A DNA stretch of 64,000 nucleotides from Comamonas sp. BIGb0152 (GCF_024809975.1 NZ_JANUDY010000010.1:62001-126000); one strand, 5' to 3'. Counted from the first letter of the stretch, positions 28,823 to 38,243 are shown. Numbers and translations: made by a program. The notes: generated by a model not told the origin, from the sequence alone.

Positions 28823-29370
28823 AGCATCCTCCTGTCCACCAGCAAGCTGGCCTGGGCCTGCAGGCTGGCCGGCAGCACCAGGCCTAGCCCGGGGATGGCC
28901 GGGGCAATGGCGCCTTGGCGGTAGTTGTCGATGCGGTAGCTGACCAGCACCAGGCAGGGCGTATCGACGGTGCAGTCCAGCGCGGGGTTCAGCGCAGTGT
29001 CCTGGTTGCAAGCGGTATCTGCCAGGTGGCAGAGCGTGAAGTCAATATCGCCCTCGGCCGGCCGCAAACCCGGCGGCAGCCAGCTGAGCGCATTGGCCGT
29101 GGTGCGGCGCGCCTGCAGGCTGCGAAAGGCCCAGGTGGGCGGGTTGTTGCCGATGATGGTGGAGCTGGGGTAGCGCAGCGCCGCTCTGGCGCCTTCCTCG
29201 ACCGCGTACTGCATCGACTGGCGCACCAAAAACGTCAGTCCGTAGCAGACGATGCCATACAGCAGCGCAAAAAACACCGGGAAGATGATGGCCCACTCGA
29301 GCGCATACACCCCACGCTGTTGGCGCGAGCGCCTGCAGCGGTGCTGAGGGGGGGGGCGGTGCGGACGCAT
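28819..29370 (-). CDS. TadE-family minor pilin (copy 2; TadF-like)
   Basis: 183 aa. N-terminal basic stretch, then QRGVYALEWAIIFPVFFALLYG, the TadE/TadF pattern with Glu at +5, then a periplasmic domain with four Cys (TLCHLADTACNQ; LDCTVDTPCLV) that could form disulfides. Overlaps the next tadE by four bases. Two TadE-like genes plus tadG is the standard minor-pilin set (TadE, TadF, TadG). Confidence 0.83.
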   Translation of the reverse strand: MRPHRPPPQHRCRRSRQQRGVYALEWAIIFPVFFALLYGIVCYGLTFLVRQSMQYAVEEGARAALRYPSSTIIGNNPPTWAFRSLQARRTTANALSWLPPGLRPAEGDIDFTLCHLADTACNQDTALNPALDCTVDTPCLVLVSYRIDNYRQGAIAPAIPGLGLVLPASLQAQASLLVDRRML

Positions 29371-29392
29371 ATCTGGCTCCTGGGCGCGGCGC

Positions 29393-29839
29393 TTACTGCT
29401 TCACATCCAGGCCGGTGTCAAAGCGCTCGGGGATCTTGGTCTCAAAGCTCTTGAGGTAGCGCAGGTAGCTGCGGCTGGCTTGTTCACCATCGATGGGGCG
29501 TGGATGCACACCAGGCGATGCGGCCTGCAGTGCCAGCAGCCGTTCAGTAGCGTTACCAATGACGATTGGCCGACTGCGCCAGATGACCGGGTTCTCCAGC
29601 GAAGGGTTGCTGTTTTCAGTAGCGAGCGGGATATAAGGCTGCGTTGCGGGAGAGGCGCGCTCGGCGATCTCCACAATGGGCGCTTGCCGCGTCGCTTCAA
29701 GGCTGGGAATATCGACTTCTACCGACGCAACGGCTCGGCTGGTCTCGGCCCGGGCAGCCACGCCAGCCAAGCCGGTCGACACGGCCAAGCCGAGCAGCAG
29801 CACGGAACGCCAGAGGGGGAGAGAAGAGGGTTGCAACAT
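29393..29839 (-). CDS. DUF3613-like periplasmic protein of Tad locus
   Basis: 148 aa. Signal peptide (SVLLLGLAVSTGLAGVAARA). The conserved C-terminal part reads GNATERLLALQAASPG, then RSYLRYLKSFETKIPERFD, the pattern of DUF3613 proteins that occur between tadD and tadE genes in Burkholderiales. Function unknown; probably an accessory periplasmic factor. It lies 24 bases downstream of tadD. Confidence 0.75.
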   Translation of the reverse strand: MLQPSSLPLWRSVLLLGLAVSTGLAGVAARAETSRAVASVEVDIPSLEATRQAPIVEIAERASPATQPYIPLATENSNPSLENPVIWRSRPIVIGNATERLLALQAASPGVHPRPIDGEQASRSYLRYLKSFETKIPERFDTGLDVKQ

Positions 29840-29863
29840 GGTGGACTCCTGGTTCTGGGGCGG

Positions 29864-30835
29864 CTAGGGCGCGATCTTGCGGGCCGGGCTGGCCTCGGGG
29901 CTGTCGCTGCCAACGGCGATGCTGCGCAGGGCGGTGGGTACAGCGGGCGTGGGTTCTGCCACGGCGACTTCTGCCGCCGTCGCGGGCACGGGGACTGCGG
30001 GCAGCGCCTGGCTGCCCACCAAGGGTGCAGCGGCTGGCGCTAACTCGCCGCCACTGCGCCGGCGCATGGCGGCCTGCACGGTCTGCAGTTGGGCCTGCAA
30101 GGTTTGCATCGAGTTCGCATCGATCAAGGCAGGCACATTTTTGGCAGCGGGCTGGCCCAGGCGCTGCAGCAGTTGCGAGGCCTGCGCCTTTTGCTCGCTG
30201 GCCAGCAGATAGAGCGCCAGGTTCAGTTGCACCCGCGCATTGGCCGGGGCCAGCTGCGCCGCCTGCAGCACCGGCAGGTGGGCGGCTTCTGTCTGGCCGT
30301 CCAGCATCTGGGCATAGGCCAGGTCGCTCAGCACATCGGCATCGATGGGGTTGATCTGGCGCGCCATCTCCAGCTGCGCAATGGCGTTGGGGTATTGGCC
30401 CTGGCTGGCATACAGCAGGCCCAGGCCGCGCCGCGCGCGTGCCACCGTGCTGCTATCGGCATCGGCCAACAGCGCCTGGTAGCCTTGCTCGGCTAACGGC
30501 CCCTGGCCGGTGTTGCGCAGTGCATCGGCACGCATCAGGCGGATCTGCGGCTGGCTGCCATATTGGCGCTCAAAGGCCTGGGTGTGGGCCAGCGATGCAT
30601 ACCATTGGTTGGCCTGCTGCATTTGGCGAATCAGGTTCAGGTAGGTCTGCTGCGGGTCAATCTGGGTCAGCTGCGCGGCTTTTTCCATTTGCTGCTGGGC
30701 CTGGGCGGCGGTGCTTTGCTCGGCCGCGCCATAGCCTTTGGGGCCTTTGGCCGCGCAGCCAGCCAGCAGCAGGGCAGCCAGCACCAGCAGCGGTACGGCA
30801 AAGCGTCGGGATGGGGTGTGTGTTGCATGGCGCAT
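29864..30835 (-). CDS. tadD: TadD-like TPR lipoprotein
   Basis: 323 aa. Lipoprotein signal peptide ending LLLAGCAAK (lipobox LAGC near residue 26). About four TPR units between residues 70 and 220 (RLMRADALRNTGQGPLAEQGY; RRGLGLLYASQGQYPNAIAQ; DLAYAQMLDGQTEAAHL; LNLALYLLASEQKAQASQLL). The C-terminal third is Ala/Pro-rich and probably disordered. TadD acts as a pilotin-like assembly factor for the RcpA secretin. It starts two bases after the tadC stop. Confidence 0.87.
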   Translation of the reverse strand: MRHATHTPSRRFAVPLLVLAALLLAGCAAKGPKGYGAAEQSTAAQAQQQMEKAAQLTQIDPQQTYLNLIRQMQQANQWYASLAHTQAFERQYGSQPQIRLMRADALRNTGQGPLAEQGYQALLADADSSTVARARRGLGLLYASQGQYPNAIAQLEMARQINPIDADVLSDLAYAQMLDGQTEAAHLPVLQAAQLAPANARVQLNLALYLLASEQKAQASQLLQRLGQPAAKNVPALIDANSMQTLQAQLQTVQAAMRRRSGGELAPAAAPLVGSQALPAVPVPATAAEVAVAEPTPAVPTALRSIAVGSDSPEASPARKIAP

Positions 30836-30837
30836 GG

Positions 30838-31833
30838 TTATTTCCCTCCCATGTTCGACAGAGAACGGATCACGGCGGTAAAGCCGGGCCCTGCGGTGAT
30901 CACGATCAACGCAGGCAACAGGGTCAACACCATTACGCCGGTCATCTTGACGGTGATGGTGCCGATCTTTTCCTTGAAATTGGCCTGGCGTTTTTCGCGC
31001 AGCCGAACGCTGAACTCGCGCAGCGGCTCCTGCACCGCGCCGCCATGCCGGTCCACCTGCACCAGCAGATTGACCACGGCGCTCATATCGTCATCAGCCC
31101 CCAGCATGGCCAGGCGCTGCAGCGATTGCTCGCGTGTGCGGCCCGAGCTGTAGAGCCGGTTGGCCAGGCCCAGCTCGGCGCTCAGCACCCGCAGCACACT
31201 GCCAAACTCGGTCGCCAGAATATGCAGGCTTTGGTCAATGCTCAGACCCACGCCTTGCAGCAGGCGCAGCAGGTCAACAAACAGCGGTAGTTCTTCGACG
31301 ACCTGCTTGCGGCGTGTCGTCGCCTTGGAGCGCAGGATCCACTTGGGCAGCATCAGACCCAAACCAAAGGCTACAAATGCATAGACCAACGCCATAACGC
31401 CCTGGGGCTGCAGCAGCAACAACAACAAGGCGGGCAGTACCAGACACAGAACGATACGGCTGGCGACAAACACCAGGCCACCACGCGCCATCTCGATGCC
31501 TGCTTGCTCCATCAGCTTGCGGTCCTCATCGGCAAACAAGGCCTTGGCCAGGCTAGTGTCCAGCCAGGCAGGGGGCTTGAGGCGTTCGAGCACCTGCCGG
31601 GCTGTTTCCTGTTCGGCCTGGGCAGCGGCAGACTGAGACGGCTGGGTCTGCAAGCCGGGCATCGGAAAAGGCTGGATCACCGCCGCCGTCGCTTCGCGCT
31701 GCTGCAGCAATTGCGCCACGCGCTGCTCGGCCCGCGCGGTGCGCTGCTGGCGCCACAGCAAGCCAGCCGCCAGCAGCGCCAGGCCCAATGCGCCAAGCGC
31801 CAAGCTGAGCATCCACAGTTGCTGGGCGGTCAT
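30838..31833 (-). CDS. tadC: Tad inner-membrane platform protein TadC
   Basis: 331 aa GspF/TadC-type platform protein. One N-terminal helix, two central helices (FVASRIVLCLVLPALLLLLL; VMALVYAFVAFGLGLMLP) and a C-terminal helix (VMVLTLLPALIVITAGPGF). The cytoplasmic T2SSF domain (LPLFVDLLRLLQGVGLSIDQSLHI; VNLLVQVDRHGGAVQEPLREF) is typical. It forms the platform with TadB. Its ATG overlaps the stop of the 29-aa ORF (ATGA). Confidence 0.92.
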   Translation of the reverse strand: MTAQQLWMLSLALGALGLALLAAGLLWRQQRTARAEQRVAQLLQQREATAAVIQPFPMPGLQTQPSQSAAAQAEQETARQVLERLKPPAWLDTSLAKALFADEDRKLMEQAGIEMARGGLVFVASRIVLCLVLPALLLLLLQPQGVMALVYAFVAFGLGLMLPKWILRSKATTRRKQVVEELPLFVDLLRLLQGVGLSIDQSLHILATEFGSVLRVLSAELGLANRLYSSGRTREQSLQRLAMLGADDDMSAVVNLLVQVDRHGGAVQEPLREFSVRLREKRQANFKEKIGTITVKMTGVMVLTLLPALIVITAGPGFTAVIRSLSNMGGK

Positions 31834-31919
31834 GGCTGCTCCTTGCCGGGGTGCTGCAATAGCCGCTGCCGCTCTGCAAAGGCGAGTCGGTGGCGTTCAA
31901 GGCGTATCTGCAAAGGCAT
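31830..31919 (-). CDS. Candidate 29-aa small protein between tadB and tadC
   Basis: Fills the tadB-tadC gap exactly. It starts with ATG 31919, preceded by AAGGAG that overlaps the tadB stop codon, and ends in TGA that overlaps the tadC ATG (ATGA). The product would be MPLQIRLERHRLAFAERQRL followed by nine more residues: basic, amphipathic, probably helical, no signal peptide. It may be a real small Tad component or just a translated leader that couples tadC to tadB. I know no family for it. Confidence 0.6.
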   Translation of the reverse strand: MPLQIRLERHRLAFAERQRLLQHPGKEQP

Positions 31920-31931
31920 GGGCGGGTCTCC

Positions 31932-32897
31932 TTATCGCAAACGTGCCAGCCGGTACAGCAGGAAGGATCCAAATATCTCCAGTCCTGCAGCCGCAAAGAT
32001 CATTTTTTGGCCGGTGCCGTCATTCCACATGCGCATGAAGTAGCCCTGGTTGAGCAGCATGATCAAGGTGCCAACGATGATGGGCAGCAGCGCCAACACC
32101 CAGGCAGACAGCCGCACTTCGGCCGACAGCGCATGCAGTTCGCGTTCGGCAGATTGGCGGTCTCGGATGTAGGCGGACACGCGTTCGAGCACCTGGTCGA
32201 CCCGGCCGCCATAGCGGGTGCTCATGCGGAACACGGCAGCCAGCAGGCCAAACTCCGGCAATTTCCAGGTGCGCTCCAACTGCGCCATCGCCTGGCCCAG
32301 GTCGGGCGATACGCTGAGCGAGGCGTTCACATGCAGCAGGGCCGCGCCCAGCGGCTCAGGCACATTGCCGCTGGCAAATTGAAACGCGGCGTGGGGGGAG
32401 TTGCCGATGGAGATAAGCCGCACCATGTTGTCCAGAAATCCGGGCAACTGCGAGAGCATCTTGGCGCGGCGCTTGCTGACCCGGTGCCAAATGGCGAACC
32501 AGACCAACACGGCATAGACCAGCAGCACCAGGCTGCCCATCACTGCACCGCCTTGCAGGCTGGCGAGCAGGACCAGGCCCAGCCCGATGGCCGCCCAGAG
32601 CACCAGCACGCGGGGGGCAAGCCCCCAGGCGCCATAGCCCAGGTGGTCATACAGCCACTGGCGCAGGTTGGAGCTGGCGGGCATCGCGCCAGGCATGCGG
32701 GGCGGCAAGGCCATGCCCGGCAGCGGGGCAGGTGCAGCGGCCAGCAGGTCGCGCTGGATATCGCGGCTGCGCTGCATATGGCCGGCAATGGATTGGCGGG
32801 CCTGCTGCTGCTGGGCACGCGAGAACAACCACAGCGCCAACGCCAGCAGGCCGCAGGCGAGCGCGCCGATGACCAGGACGGCGGGGTGCAGGTTCAT
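31932..32897 (-). CDS. tadB: Tad inner-membrane platform protein TadB
   Basis: 321 aa from ATG 32897, which overlaps the tadA stop (ATGA); longer frames upstream lack TadB sequence. N-terminal helix (VLVIGALACGLLALALWLFS), a central pair (LVLWAAIGLGLVLLASL; GSLVLLVYAVLVWFAIW), T2SSF domain (LPGFLDNMVRLISIGNSPHAAF; MSTRYGGRVDQVLERVSAY) and a C-terminal helix pair. Partner of TadC in the pilus platform. Confidence 0.92.
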   Translation of the reverse strand: MNLHPAVLVIGALACGLLALALWLFSRAQQQQARQSIAGHMQRSRDIQRDLLAAAPAPLPGMALPPRMPGAMPASSNLRQWLYDHLGYGAWGLAPRVLVLWAAIGLGLVLLASLQGGAVMGSLVLLVYAVLVWFAIWHRVSKRRAKMLSQLPGFLDNMVRLISIGNSPHAAFQFASGNVPEPLGAALLHVNASLSVSPDLGQAMAQLERTWKLPEFGLLAAVFRMSTRYGGRVDQVLERVSAYIRDRQSAERELHALSAEVRLSAWVLALLPIIVGTLIMLLNQGYFMRMWNDGTGQKMIFAAAGLEIFGSFLLYRLARLR

Positions 32898-34216
32898 CGC
32901 GGCCCTCCGCTGCCGCTGGCTTGCTGGCCCCGCCACCAGGCCAGCAATTTGGGCGAATGCGGCGAGATGCCCATGGAGACCCACTGGTCCTGCTCCTGGC
33001 CATCGGGGCCGGTCTGGGCCTCGTAGCGGTACAGCTCCTGGGTGGAGATCATGTTGTCGGTCATGCCGGTCACCTCCGTCAATGACAGCAGGCGGCGCCG
33101 GCCATTGGAGAGGCGGCCGATCTGCACGATAAAGTCCACCGCATTGGCAATCTGGCGGCGCAGGCTCACCTCGCTGCCCTGAAACCCGGCAAAGCCGGCC
33201 AGCATCTCGGCGCGGTACAGGCATTCGCGTGGTGAGCTGGCATGGATGGTGCCCATGGAGCCGTCGTGACCGGTGTTCATGGCCTGGAGCAGCTCCAGCA
33301 CTTCGCCGCTGCGCACTTCGCCCACGATGATGCGGTCGGGCCGCATGCGCAGGCTGTTCACCAGCAGATCGCGGATGCTGACATGGCCGGAGCCGTCAAA
33401 GCTGCCCGGCCGGCTCTCCAGCCGCACCACGTGGTTGTGGTTGAGTGACAGCTCCGCCGTATCCTCGATGGTCACAATGCGCTCGGTGCTGGGTATGAAG
33501 CTGGCCAGTGCGTTGAGCAGCGAGGTCTTGCCCGAGCTGGTGCCGCCGCTCACCAAAATATTGCAGCGTGCCTTGACGGCCATCTCCAGGATGCGGCAAA
33601 TGTCCTCGTTAAAGCTGCCCAGTTGCACCAGGTCTTTGGGGGTCAGCGGGTCCTTGCGGAACTTGCGGATCGAGACGGTGGGGCCGTCGATGGCCAGCGG
33701 CGCGATGATCACATTGATGCGGCCACCATCGGGTAGGCGGGCATCGACCATGGGGCTGGATTCATCCAGGCGCCGCCCCAGCGGCGCGAGGATGCGGCGC
33801 ACGATGCGCAGCACATGCTCGTCGTCCTTGAAATGCGAGGTCTCGCGCTCCAGCAGGCCGCCGCGCGAGACATAGATGTCCTGGTAACCATTGATCAGCA
33901 CATCCTCGACCCGGGGGTCTTCCAGCAGCGGCTGCAGCGGCCCCAAGCCGGTCAGCTCGCGGCTGAGCGCCTCGGACACCTGGCGCGCTTCCTGCTCGTT
34001 CACCGGCACCGCATGCAGGCGGATAAAGCTGTCCAGCTCCAGCTTGACAAACTGTGCAATCGCTGCCTGTGACCAGCGGCCAAATTCCGCGCCCAGCTCC
34101 TCGATGCGGCTGAGCAGGTGCTCGTAGGCATGGTGCTTGAGGTCGGCGAGCAACTGGCCGTGCGCCTGTGCATCGGCAGCAGCGGGGGCGGTAGAGGTGT
34201 AGTCCGTGGTCGTCAT
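32894..34216 (-). CDS. tadA: Tad pilus ATPase TadA/CpaF
   Basis: 440 aa from ATG 34216. Secretion ATPase of the VirB11/GspE superfamily: N-terminal helical region, a conserved arginine-rich linker (GRRLDESSPMVDARLPDGGR), Walker A SGGTSSGKTS, an Asp-box region, and Walker B with RPDRIIVGEVRSGE; downstream GHDGSMGTIHA contains the His box. It drives Flp pilus assembly from the cytoplasm. It starts seven bases after tadZ and overlaps tadB. Confidence 0.95.
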   Translation of the reverse strand: MTTTDYTSTAPAAADAQAHGQLLADLKHHAYEHLLSRIEELGAEFGRWSQAAIAQFVKLELDSFIRLHAVPVNEQEARQVSEALSRELTGLGPLQPLLEDPRVEDVLINGYQDIYVSRGGLLERETSHFKDDEHVLRIVRRILAPLGRRLDESSPMVDARLPDGGRINVIIAPLAIDGPTVSIRKFRKDPLTPKDLVQLGSFNEDICRILEMAVKARCNILVSGGTSSGKTSLLNALASFIPSTERIVTIEDTAELSLNHNHVVRLESRPGSFDGSGHVSIRDLLVNSLRMRPDRIIVGEVRSGEVLELLQAMNTGHDGSMGTIHASSPRECLYRAEMLAGFAGFQGSEVSLRRQIANAVDFIVQIGRLSNGRRRLLSLTEVTGMTDNMISTQELYRYEAQTGPDGQEQDQWVSMGISPHSPKLLAWWRGQQASGSGGPR

Positions 34217-34223
34217 GGTGTGT

Positions 34224-35693
34224 TCAATGGCCGCGCAGGCGCTGGAGAAGGTGTTGCAATGGCCCGGCCGAGGCACGGGGGCCGGCGGCTTGCTGCGGGT
34301 GGTGCTGGTTCAGCAGCAGCTGGGCCAGCTGGCACACCGCCTTCACATAGGGCTCGCTGTTGCGCTGCCACTGCAGCAGCTGGCCTCGGTTGACCTCTTG
34401 CATCAAAGGGCGCCGCCGCTCAGGAATGGGGGCCAGCAGCGGCAGTTGCAGCTGGGCCGCAATATGGGCAGCCGCCAGCTCCAGCCTGCTGTCATGGCGG
34501 TTGACGATCAAGGCGATGCGCTCTTGGGCGATGCCGATGGCCTGCAACTGCTGCAGCAGCTCGGCGCTCCAGACCACGCTGGCCACGCTCTGGTCGCAGA
34601 CCAGCCAGATCTGGTCAGCCTGGGGCAGCACCTCGGCCATCACGGGCAAGGGGGTGTCGGCGCCCAGGTCCAGCACCAGGTGGTCAAAGTACTGGGCCAA
34701 GCGCTGCAGCAGCGCATCAATCTCGCCGGGCTGGGGCGCAGCGCTGTGGCGGGGCATGGTCAGCAACCGCAGCCCACTGGGGTGGCGCGACAGCGCACTG
34801 GCGGCCATGCGCTTGTCCAGGCGACGCTGCTGGCGCAGCGCATCGGCCAGGCTGAACTCGCCCGGGGTGTTGAGGTAAATCGCGCAGTCCCCGCCGCTGG
34901 CCCCCATGTCCAGCAGCACGCTGTGCAGGGTCTGGGCATCGTCAGGGGCCTGGGCGGCAGCGCCCCGGGCCGCGCGCGCCGGTGCCAGGCGCTCTTGCAG
35001 CTGCCAGGCCAGGTGCGAGGCCAGCAGGCTGCAGCCCAAGCCGGCGCGGGCCGAGAGCAGCGCAGTGATGGGCGCGGCATCGGCGTGGCGCTGGTCCACG
35101 GCCGCCGGGCGTGCCAGCAATTGGCCGATCACGCGCTGGGCGGCATCCATGGGGGCGTCCAGGTCCAGAAAATCCTGCACCCCGGCGCGCAGCGCTGCCA
35201 GCAGGCATTGGGCGTCTTGTGCATGGCCAATGGCCAGGCGCGGTATGTGCGGAAAGGCCTGCTGCAGCTGGGCCACCAGCGCCGTGGCTGCCTCGACATT
35301 GGCGCTGTCGAACTGCACCAGCACGGCTTGGGGCTGCAGCTGCTGCACCTGTTCGGCCACGGTATACAGGCTTTGCGCCAGGTGGGGCTGGGCGCCGGCC
35401 AGCAGGCGCTGCATCCAGACCAGGGCCAATGCGCCTTGGGGCTGGGGGGCTTGCACCAGCAGCAGCGGCACGCTGGCCATCGCTTCGGGGGCCTGCGCGC
35501 CGGCGCTGGGCACGGGGCCCAGGCTGGGTGGCACGGCGCGCAAAGCGGGGCGCTCAGTAGCGTCGGCCTGCCCCTGTACGGGCGGCTGCTGCAGCGGCTT
35601 GGCCTGCCCAGGCCGGGGCGTGAGCAGGTCGGCCAGCGACGGGCTCTCGGCCGCCGGGCCGGCGCTGTGGGGGGCGAGGGAATCCTTGTTCAT
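34224..35693 (-). CDS. tadZ: TadZ/CpaE-like ParA-family localisation protein
   Basis: 489 aa from ATG 35693. A disordered Pro/Gln-rich N-terminus (about 80 residues) leads to an atypical receiver-like domain (VLVQFDSANVEAATALVAQL; LAALRAGVQDFLDLDAPMDA), then a MinD/ParA fold. The deviant Walker A reads LSARAGLGCSLLASHLA: the lysines of canonical ATPases are missing, as in several TadZ proteins, so ATP hydrolysis is uncertain. DHLVLDLGAD is the Walker B region. TadZ marks the pole where the pilus machine assembles. Confidence 0.87.
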   Translation of the reverse strand: MNKDSLAPHSAGPAAESPSLADLLTPRPGQAKPLQQPPVQGQADATERPALRAVPPSLGPVPSAGAQAPEAMASVPLLLVQAPQPQGALALVWMQRLLAGAQPHLAQSLYTVAEQVQQLQPQAVLVQFDSANVEAATALVAQLQQAFPHIPRLAIGHAQDAQCLLAALRAGVQDFLDLDAPMDAAQRVIGQLLARPAAVDQRHADAAPITALLSARAGLGCSLLASHLAWQLQERLAPARAARGAAAQAPDDAQTLHSVLLDMGASGGDCAIYLNTPGEFSLADALRQQRRLDKRMAASALSRHPSGLRLLTMPRHSAAPQPGEIDALLQRLAQYFDHLVLDLGADTPLPVMAEVLPQADQIWLVCDQSVASVVWSAELLQQLQAIGIAQERIALIVNRHDSRLELAAAHIAAQLQLPLLAPIPERRRPLMQEVNRGQLLQWQRNSEPYVKAVCQLAQLLLNQHHPQQAAGPRASAGPLQHLLQRLRGH

Positions 35694-35697
35694 GGCA

Positions 35698-37098
35698 TCA
35701 GTACGAAAAGCCGGGCAATGGGGAGTCTGCGTAGGGCGCACCTACGGCATAAGGCGCCCAGACGCGGCCGGCATTGGGCAGCTCCTGCTGCGCGCCGGGC
35801 AGCAAGGCCTCCAGGTTGGTGCCGGCTGGCAGCGGTTGCACCAGGCGCGGGGTGACGATGATCACCAGCTCGGTCTCTTCCTGGGAGTAGTCCAGGTTCT
35901 TGAAGAAGGTGCCCAAAATGGGCAGGTCGCCAAGCAAGGGCACCTTTTTGACGTTGGACAAGGTGGAGCGGCTGACCAGGCCGCCAATGACAAAACTCTC
36001 GCCATCGGCCAGCTCGACAAAGGTGTCAGCACGGCGGGTGCGCAGGGCTGGCACCGAGATGTCGTTGATGGTCACGCCCTGGGTGTAGTCCAGGTCGCTG
36101 GCCTCGGGCGCGACTTTGAGCGCAATGCGTTCATTGGACAGGATGGTGGGCGTCAGCTGCAGCTTGACGCCAAACTCCTTGTACTGGATGGAGATATTGT
36201 TGCTGCCGCCGCTGGGCACGGGGATGGGGATCTCGCCACCGGCCAGAAAGCTGGCGGTCTGGCCGCTGTGGGCCACCAAGGTGGGCTTGGCCAGCACGCG
36301 CGCCAGGCCATTGCCCTCCAAAAAAACCAGCTGCGCGGTGATGCCCCGGCCGCTAAAGGCCCGGCCAAACCCCAGCACCAGGTTCATCGCGCTGGCAATG
36401 GCCGTGGTGCCGCCGTCGCTGCCGCCGTTACCGCTACCTGAGGAGCCTCCGCTGCTGCTGCCATTGCTGCCGGGGGTGTAGACGCCGAACTGGAAGCCAT
36501 GGTCATTGGCGCCGCCGCTGTTGAGCTGCACGCCTGCGCGGCGCATGGCGGATTTCTTGAACTCCACCACCTGTACATCGACCTGCACGGTGTTGCTGCG
36601 CACATCCACTTGGGAGCGGTCGGCCAGAGGGGTGCCCTTGGGGGCTGTCAGGGCCAGCTCGTTCAGCGCCTGCGCATGGGCGGGCAAGGAGCGCAGGCGG
36701 CGCTCCAGCAGCAAACGCGGGCCGCTGACCACCACGTTCCAGGTCTGGGGTTCGCCCTGGCTGGGCCAGACCATCAAGGTGGTGCCGCCAGCCGCCTTGG
36801 GCGTCAGCAGCAGCTCGGCAGCGCGGGCAGGCCGGGCTGCAGAAGCTTTGGCCGCTGGCCGGCCGGTCTGCGGCAGCTCGCCCAGGACCTGCACATCCAG
36901 TACGGCGGGGTCGCCGATGGCAATGCGGGCAATGGCGATGCCGGGCTTGAACAGCTGCTGCTGGCCCTGGACCAGGGCCAGGGGCTGCGCCGTGCCGGCG
37001 GCGGGCGCAAGCACCTGGGCTGGGGCCTGGGCCTGCACAGCCAGGCTGCAGGCCAGCAGGGGGAGGCAGGCGGCAGATGCAAGTGCTGGTGTTCTCAT
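35698..37098 (-). CDS. rcpA: Tad outer-membrane secretin RcpA/CpaC
   Basis: 466 aa. Signal peptide (LASAACLPLLACSLAVQAQA; an LLAC stretch could be read as a lipobox but Ala-Gln-Ala cleavage also fits). N-terminal pilus/BON-like domain (residues 40-170: GIARIAIGDPAVLDVQVLGE), then the secretin domain (ITAQLVFLEGNGLARVLAKP; ELADGESFVIGGLVSRS; LVIIVTPRLVQPL). A Gly/Ser-rich loop (GSNGSSSGGSSGSGNGG) near residue 215 is low-complexity. It forms the outer-membrane ring through which the Flp pilus exits. Confidence 0.93.
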   Translation of the reverse strand: MRTPALASAACLPLLACSLAVQAQAPAQVLAPAAGTAQPLALVQGQQQLFKPGIAIARIAIGDPAVLDVQVLGELPQTGRPAAKASAARPARAAELLLTPKAAGGTTLMVWPSQGEPQTWNVVVSGPRLLLERRLRSLPAHAQALNELALTAPKGTPLADRSQVDVRSNTVQVDVQVVEFKKSAMRRAGVQLNSGGANDHGFQFGVYTPGSNGSSSGGSSGSGNGGSDGGTTAIASAMNLVLGFGRAFSGRGITAQLVFLEGNGLARVLAKPTLVAHSGQTASFLAGGEIPIPVPSGGSNNISIQYKEFGVKLQLTPTILSNERIALKVAPEASDLDYTQGVTINDISVPALRTRRADTFVELADGESFVIGGLVSRSTLSNVKKVPLLGDLPILGTFFKNLDYSQEETELVIIVTPRLVQPLPAGTNLEALLPGAQQELPNAGRVWAPYAVGAPYADSPLPGFSY

Positions 37099-37185
37099 GG
37101 TCGTTTCCCTCGTCTGTCTCGTTTTGTTCGCTGGGCCTTCAGACCTTCAGGCGTCTGTAGGGGCGCAGCAAGCTGCGCGCTATCG

Positions 37186-38214
37186 TCAGTAGCGCACGGT
37201 CTGCACGCTGGCGCCCTGGTACACCTCCACCGTGCGCGGTCGGGCCACGGGCGCGGTGGGCGCCGGGGCGCTTGCCACCGTCGCTGCGGGTGGCCGGCGG
37301 GCAGGCTTGCTGTCGGCGCCGGTGGCCAGGTCCTTGAAGCGCAGGCCGGCAAAGGAGCGGTCCATGTCCTGCAGCTGCTCGCCCTTGGCCAGCTTGCCGG
37401 CGGCAGGCTGGAGTGCGGTGGGCAGCGCGGCAAACAGGGCCGGGTCCGGCACACGGCTGTCATCGGGGTGGCGCAAGGCCAAGGTCAGCTGGCCATAGCG
37501 CTCGGCCAGCGTCAGGCGTTCGACATCGGCCAGCGGCACGGCCAGCACGGCGGTCGCCGCATTGCGGCCATCCTGCGTATTGCGCCGGGCAGCATTGTTG
37601 GAATTGCTGCCGGTTTTGGCGGCCTCTTGCTCTTCTTGCTGGCGCTGGGCCGGGGTGAGGGGTGGGTTCTCGACGCTGGCCGCACCATAGGCCAGCACAC
37701 GGCTGCGCGCCATCAGCAGGCGGGTCTGGGTGTCCACCTGGGCCTCATCGGTCTTGCCATCCAAGGTAAAGAACACATCGACAAAGTCACCCGGGCGCAC
37801 ATGGTGGCCAGCGGCCATGGGCTCTTTGACGGCCACAGACACGGCCCGTTGCCCTGGCTCCACCTGCAATGCCAGGCCGCTGATCAGCTGCTGCTCAAAC
37901 AGCGGCGCATCGGCCGCCAAGGCCATCGTGGTGGTGCGGCCCTGCACCTGGTCGGTGCTGGAGAAGCTGGACGCCACGGCAACTGGCAGTTGCGCGAGCT
38001 TGGTATCGCCGTCAACCAGGCGCTGGCCTGCGGCCAGGGGCTTGGCGGCCACCACGACTGGGAAAGTGGGGGCCGCCTGTTCTGCGGCGCTACTGGGCGC
38101 GGTGATTGGTGCAGCAGGCCGGTTGGCCGACTGGCGGCCCAGCAGCAAGGCGCCCAGGCCCAGGGCCAAGGCTAATACCAGCAGCAGGCCGGCAAGTATC
38201 TTGGTGGCGTTCAT
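37186..38214 (-). CDS. rcpC: Tad periplasmic protein RcpC/CpaB
   Basis: 342 aa from ATG 38214. One N-terminal helix (ILAGLLLVLALALGLGALLL), then a SAF domain (VVVAAKPLAAGQRLVDGDTK; MAAGHHVRPGDFVDVFFTL) and a C-terminal beta region (TAVLAVPLADVERLTLAERY). Standard CpaB/RcpC architecture; it stabilises the secretin. A large perfect inverted repeat lies 30 bases before its start, between it and tadV. Confidence 0.9.
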   Translation of the reverse strand: MNATKILAGLLLVLALALGLGALLLGRQSANRPAAPITAPSSAAEQAAPTFPVVVAAKPLAAGQRLVDGDTKLAQLPVAVASSFSSTDQVQGRTTTMALAADAPLFEQQLISGLALQVEPGQRAVSVAVKEPMAAGHHVRPGDFVDVFFTLDGKTDEAQVDTQTRLLMARSRVLAYGAASVENPPLTPAQRQQEEQEAAKTGSNSNNAARRNTQDGRNAATAVLAVPLADVERLTLAERYGQLTLALRHPDDSRVPDPALFAALPTALQPAAGKLAKGEQLQDMDRSFAGLRFKDLATGADSKPARRPPAATVASAPAPTAPVARPRTVEVYQGASVQTVRY

Positions 38215-38243
38215 GGTCGAGGGCTCCTTGGCGTTGAATGCGG

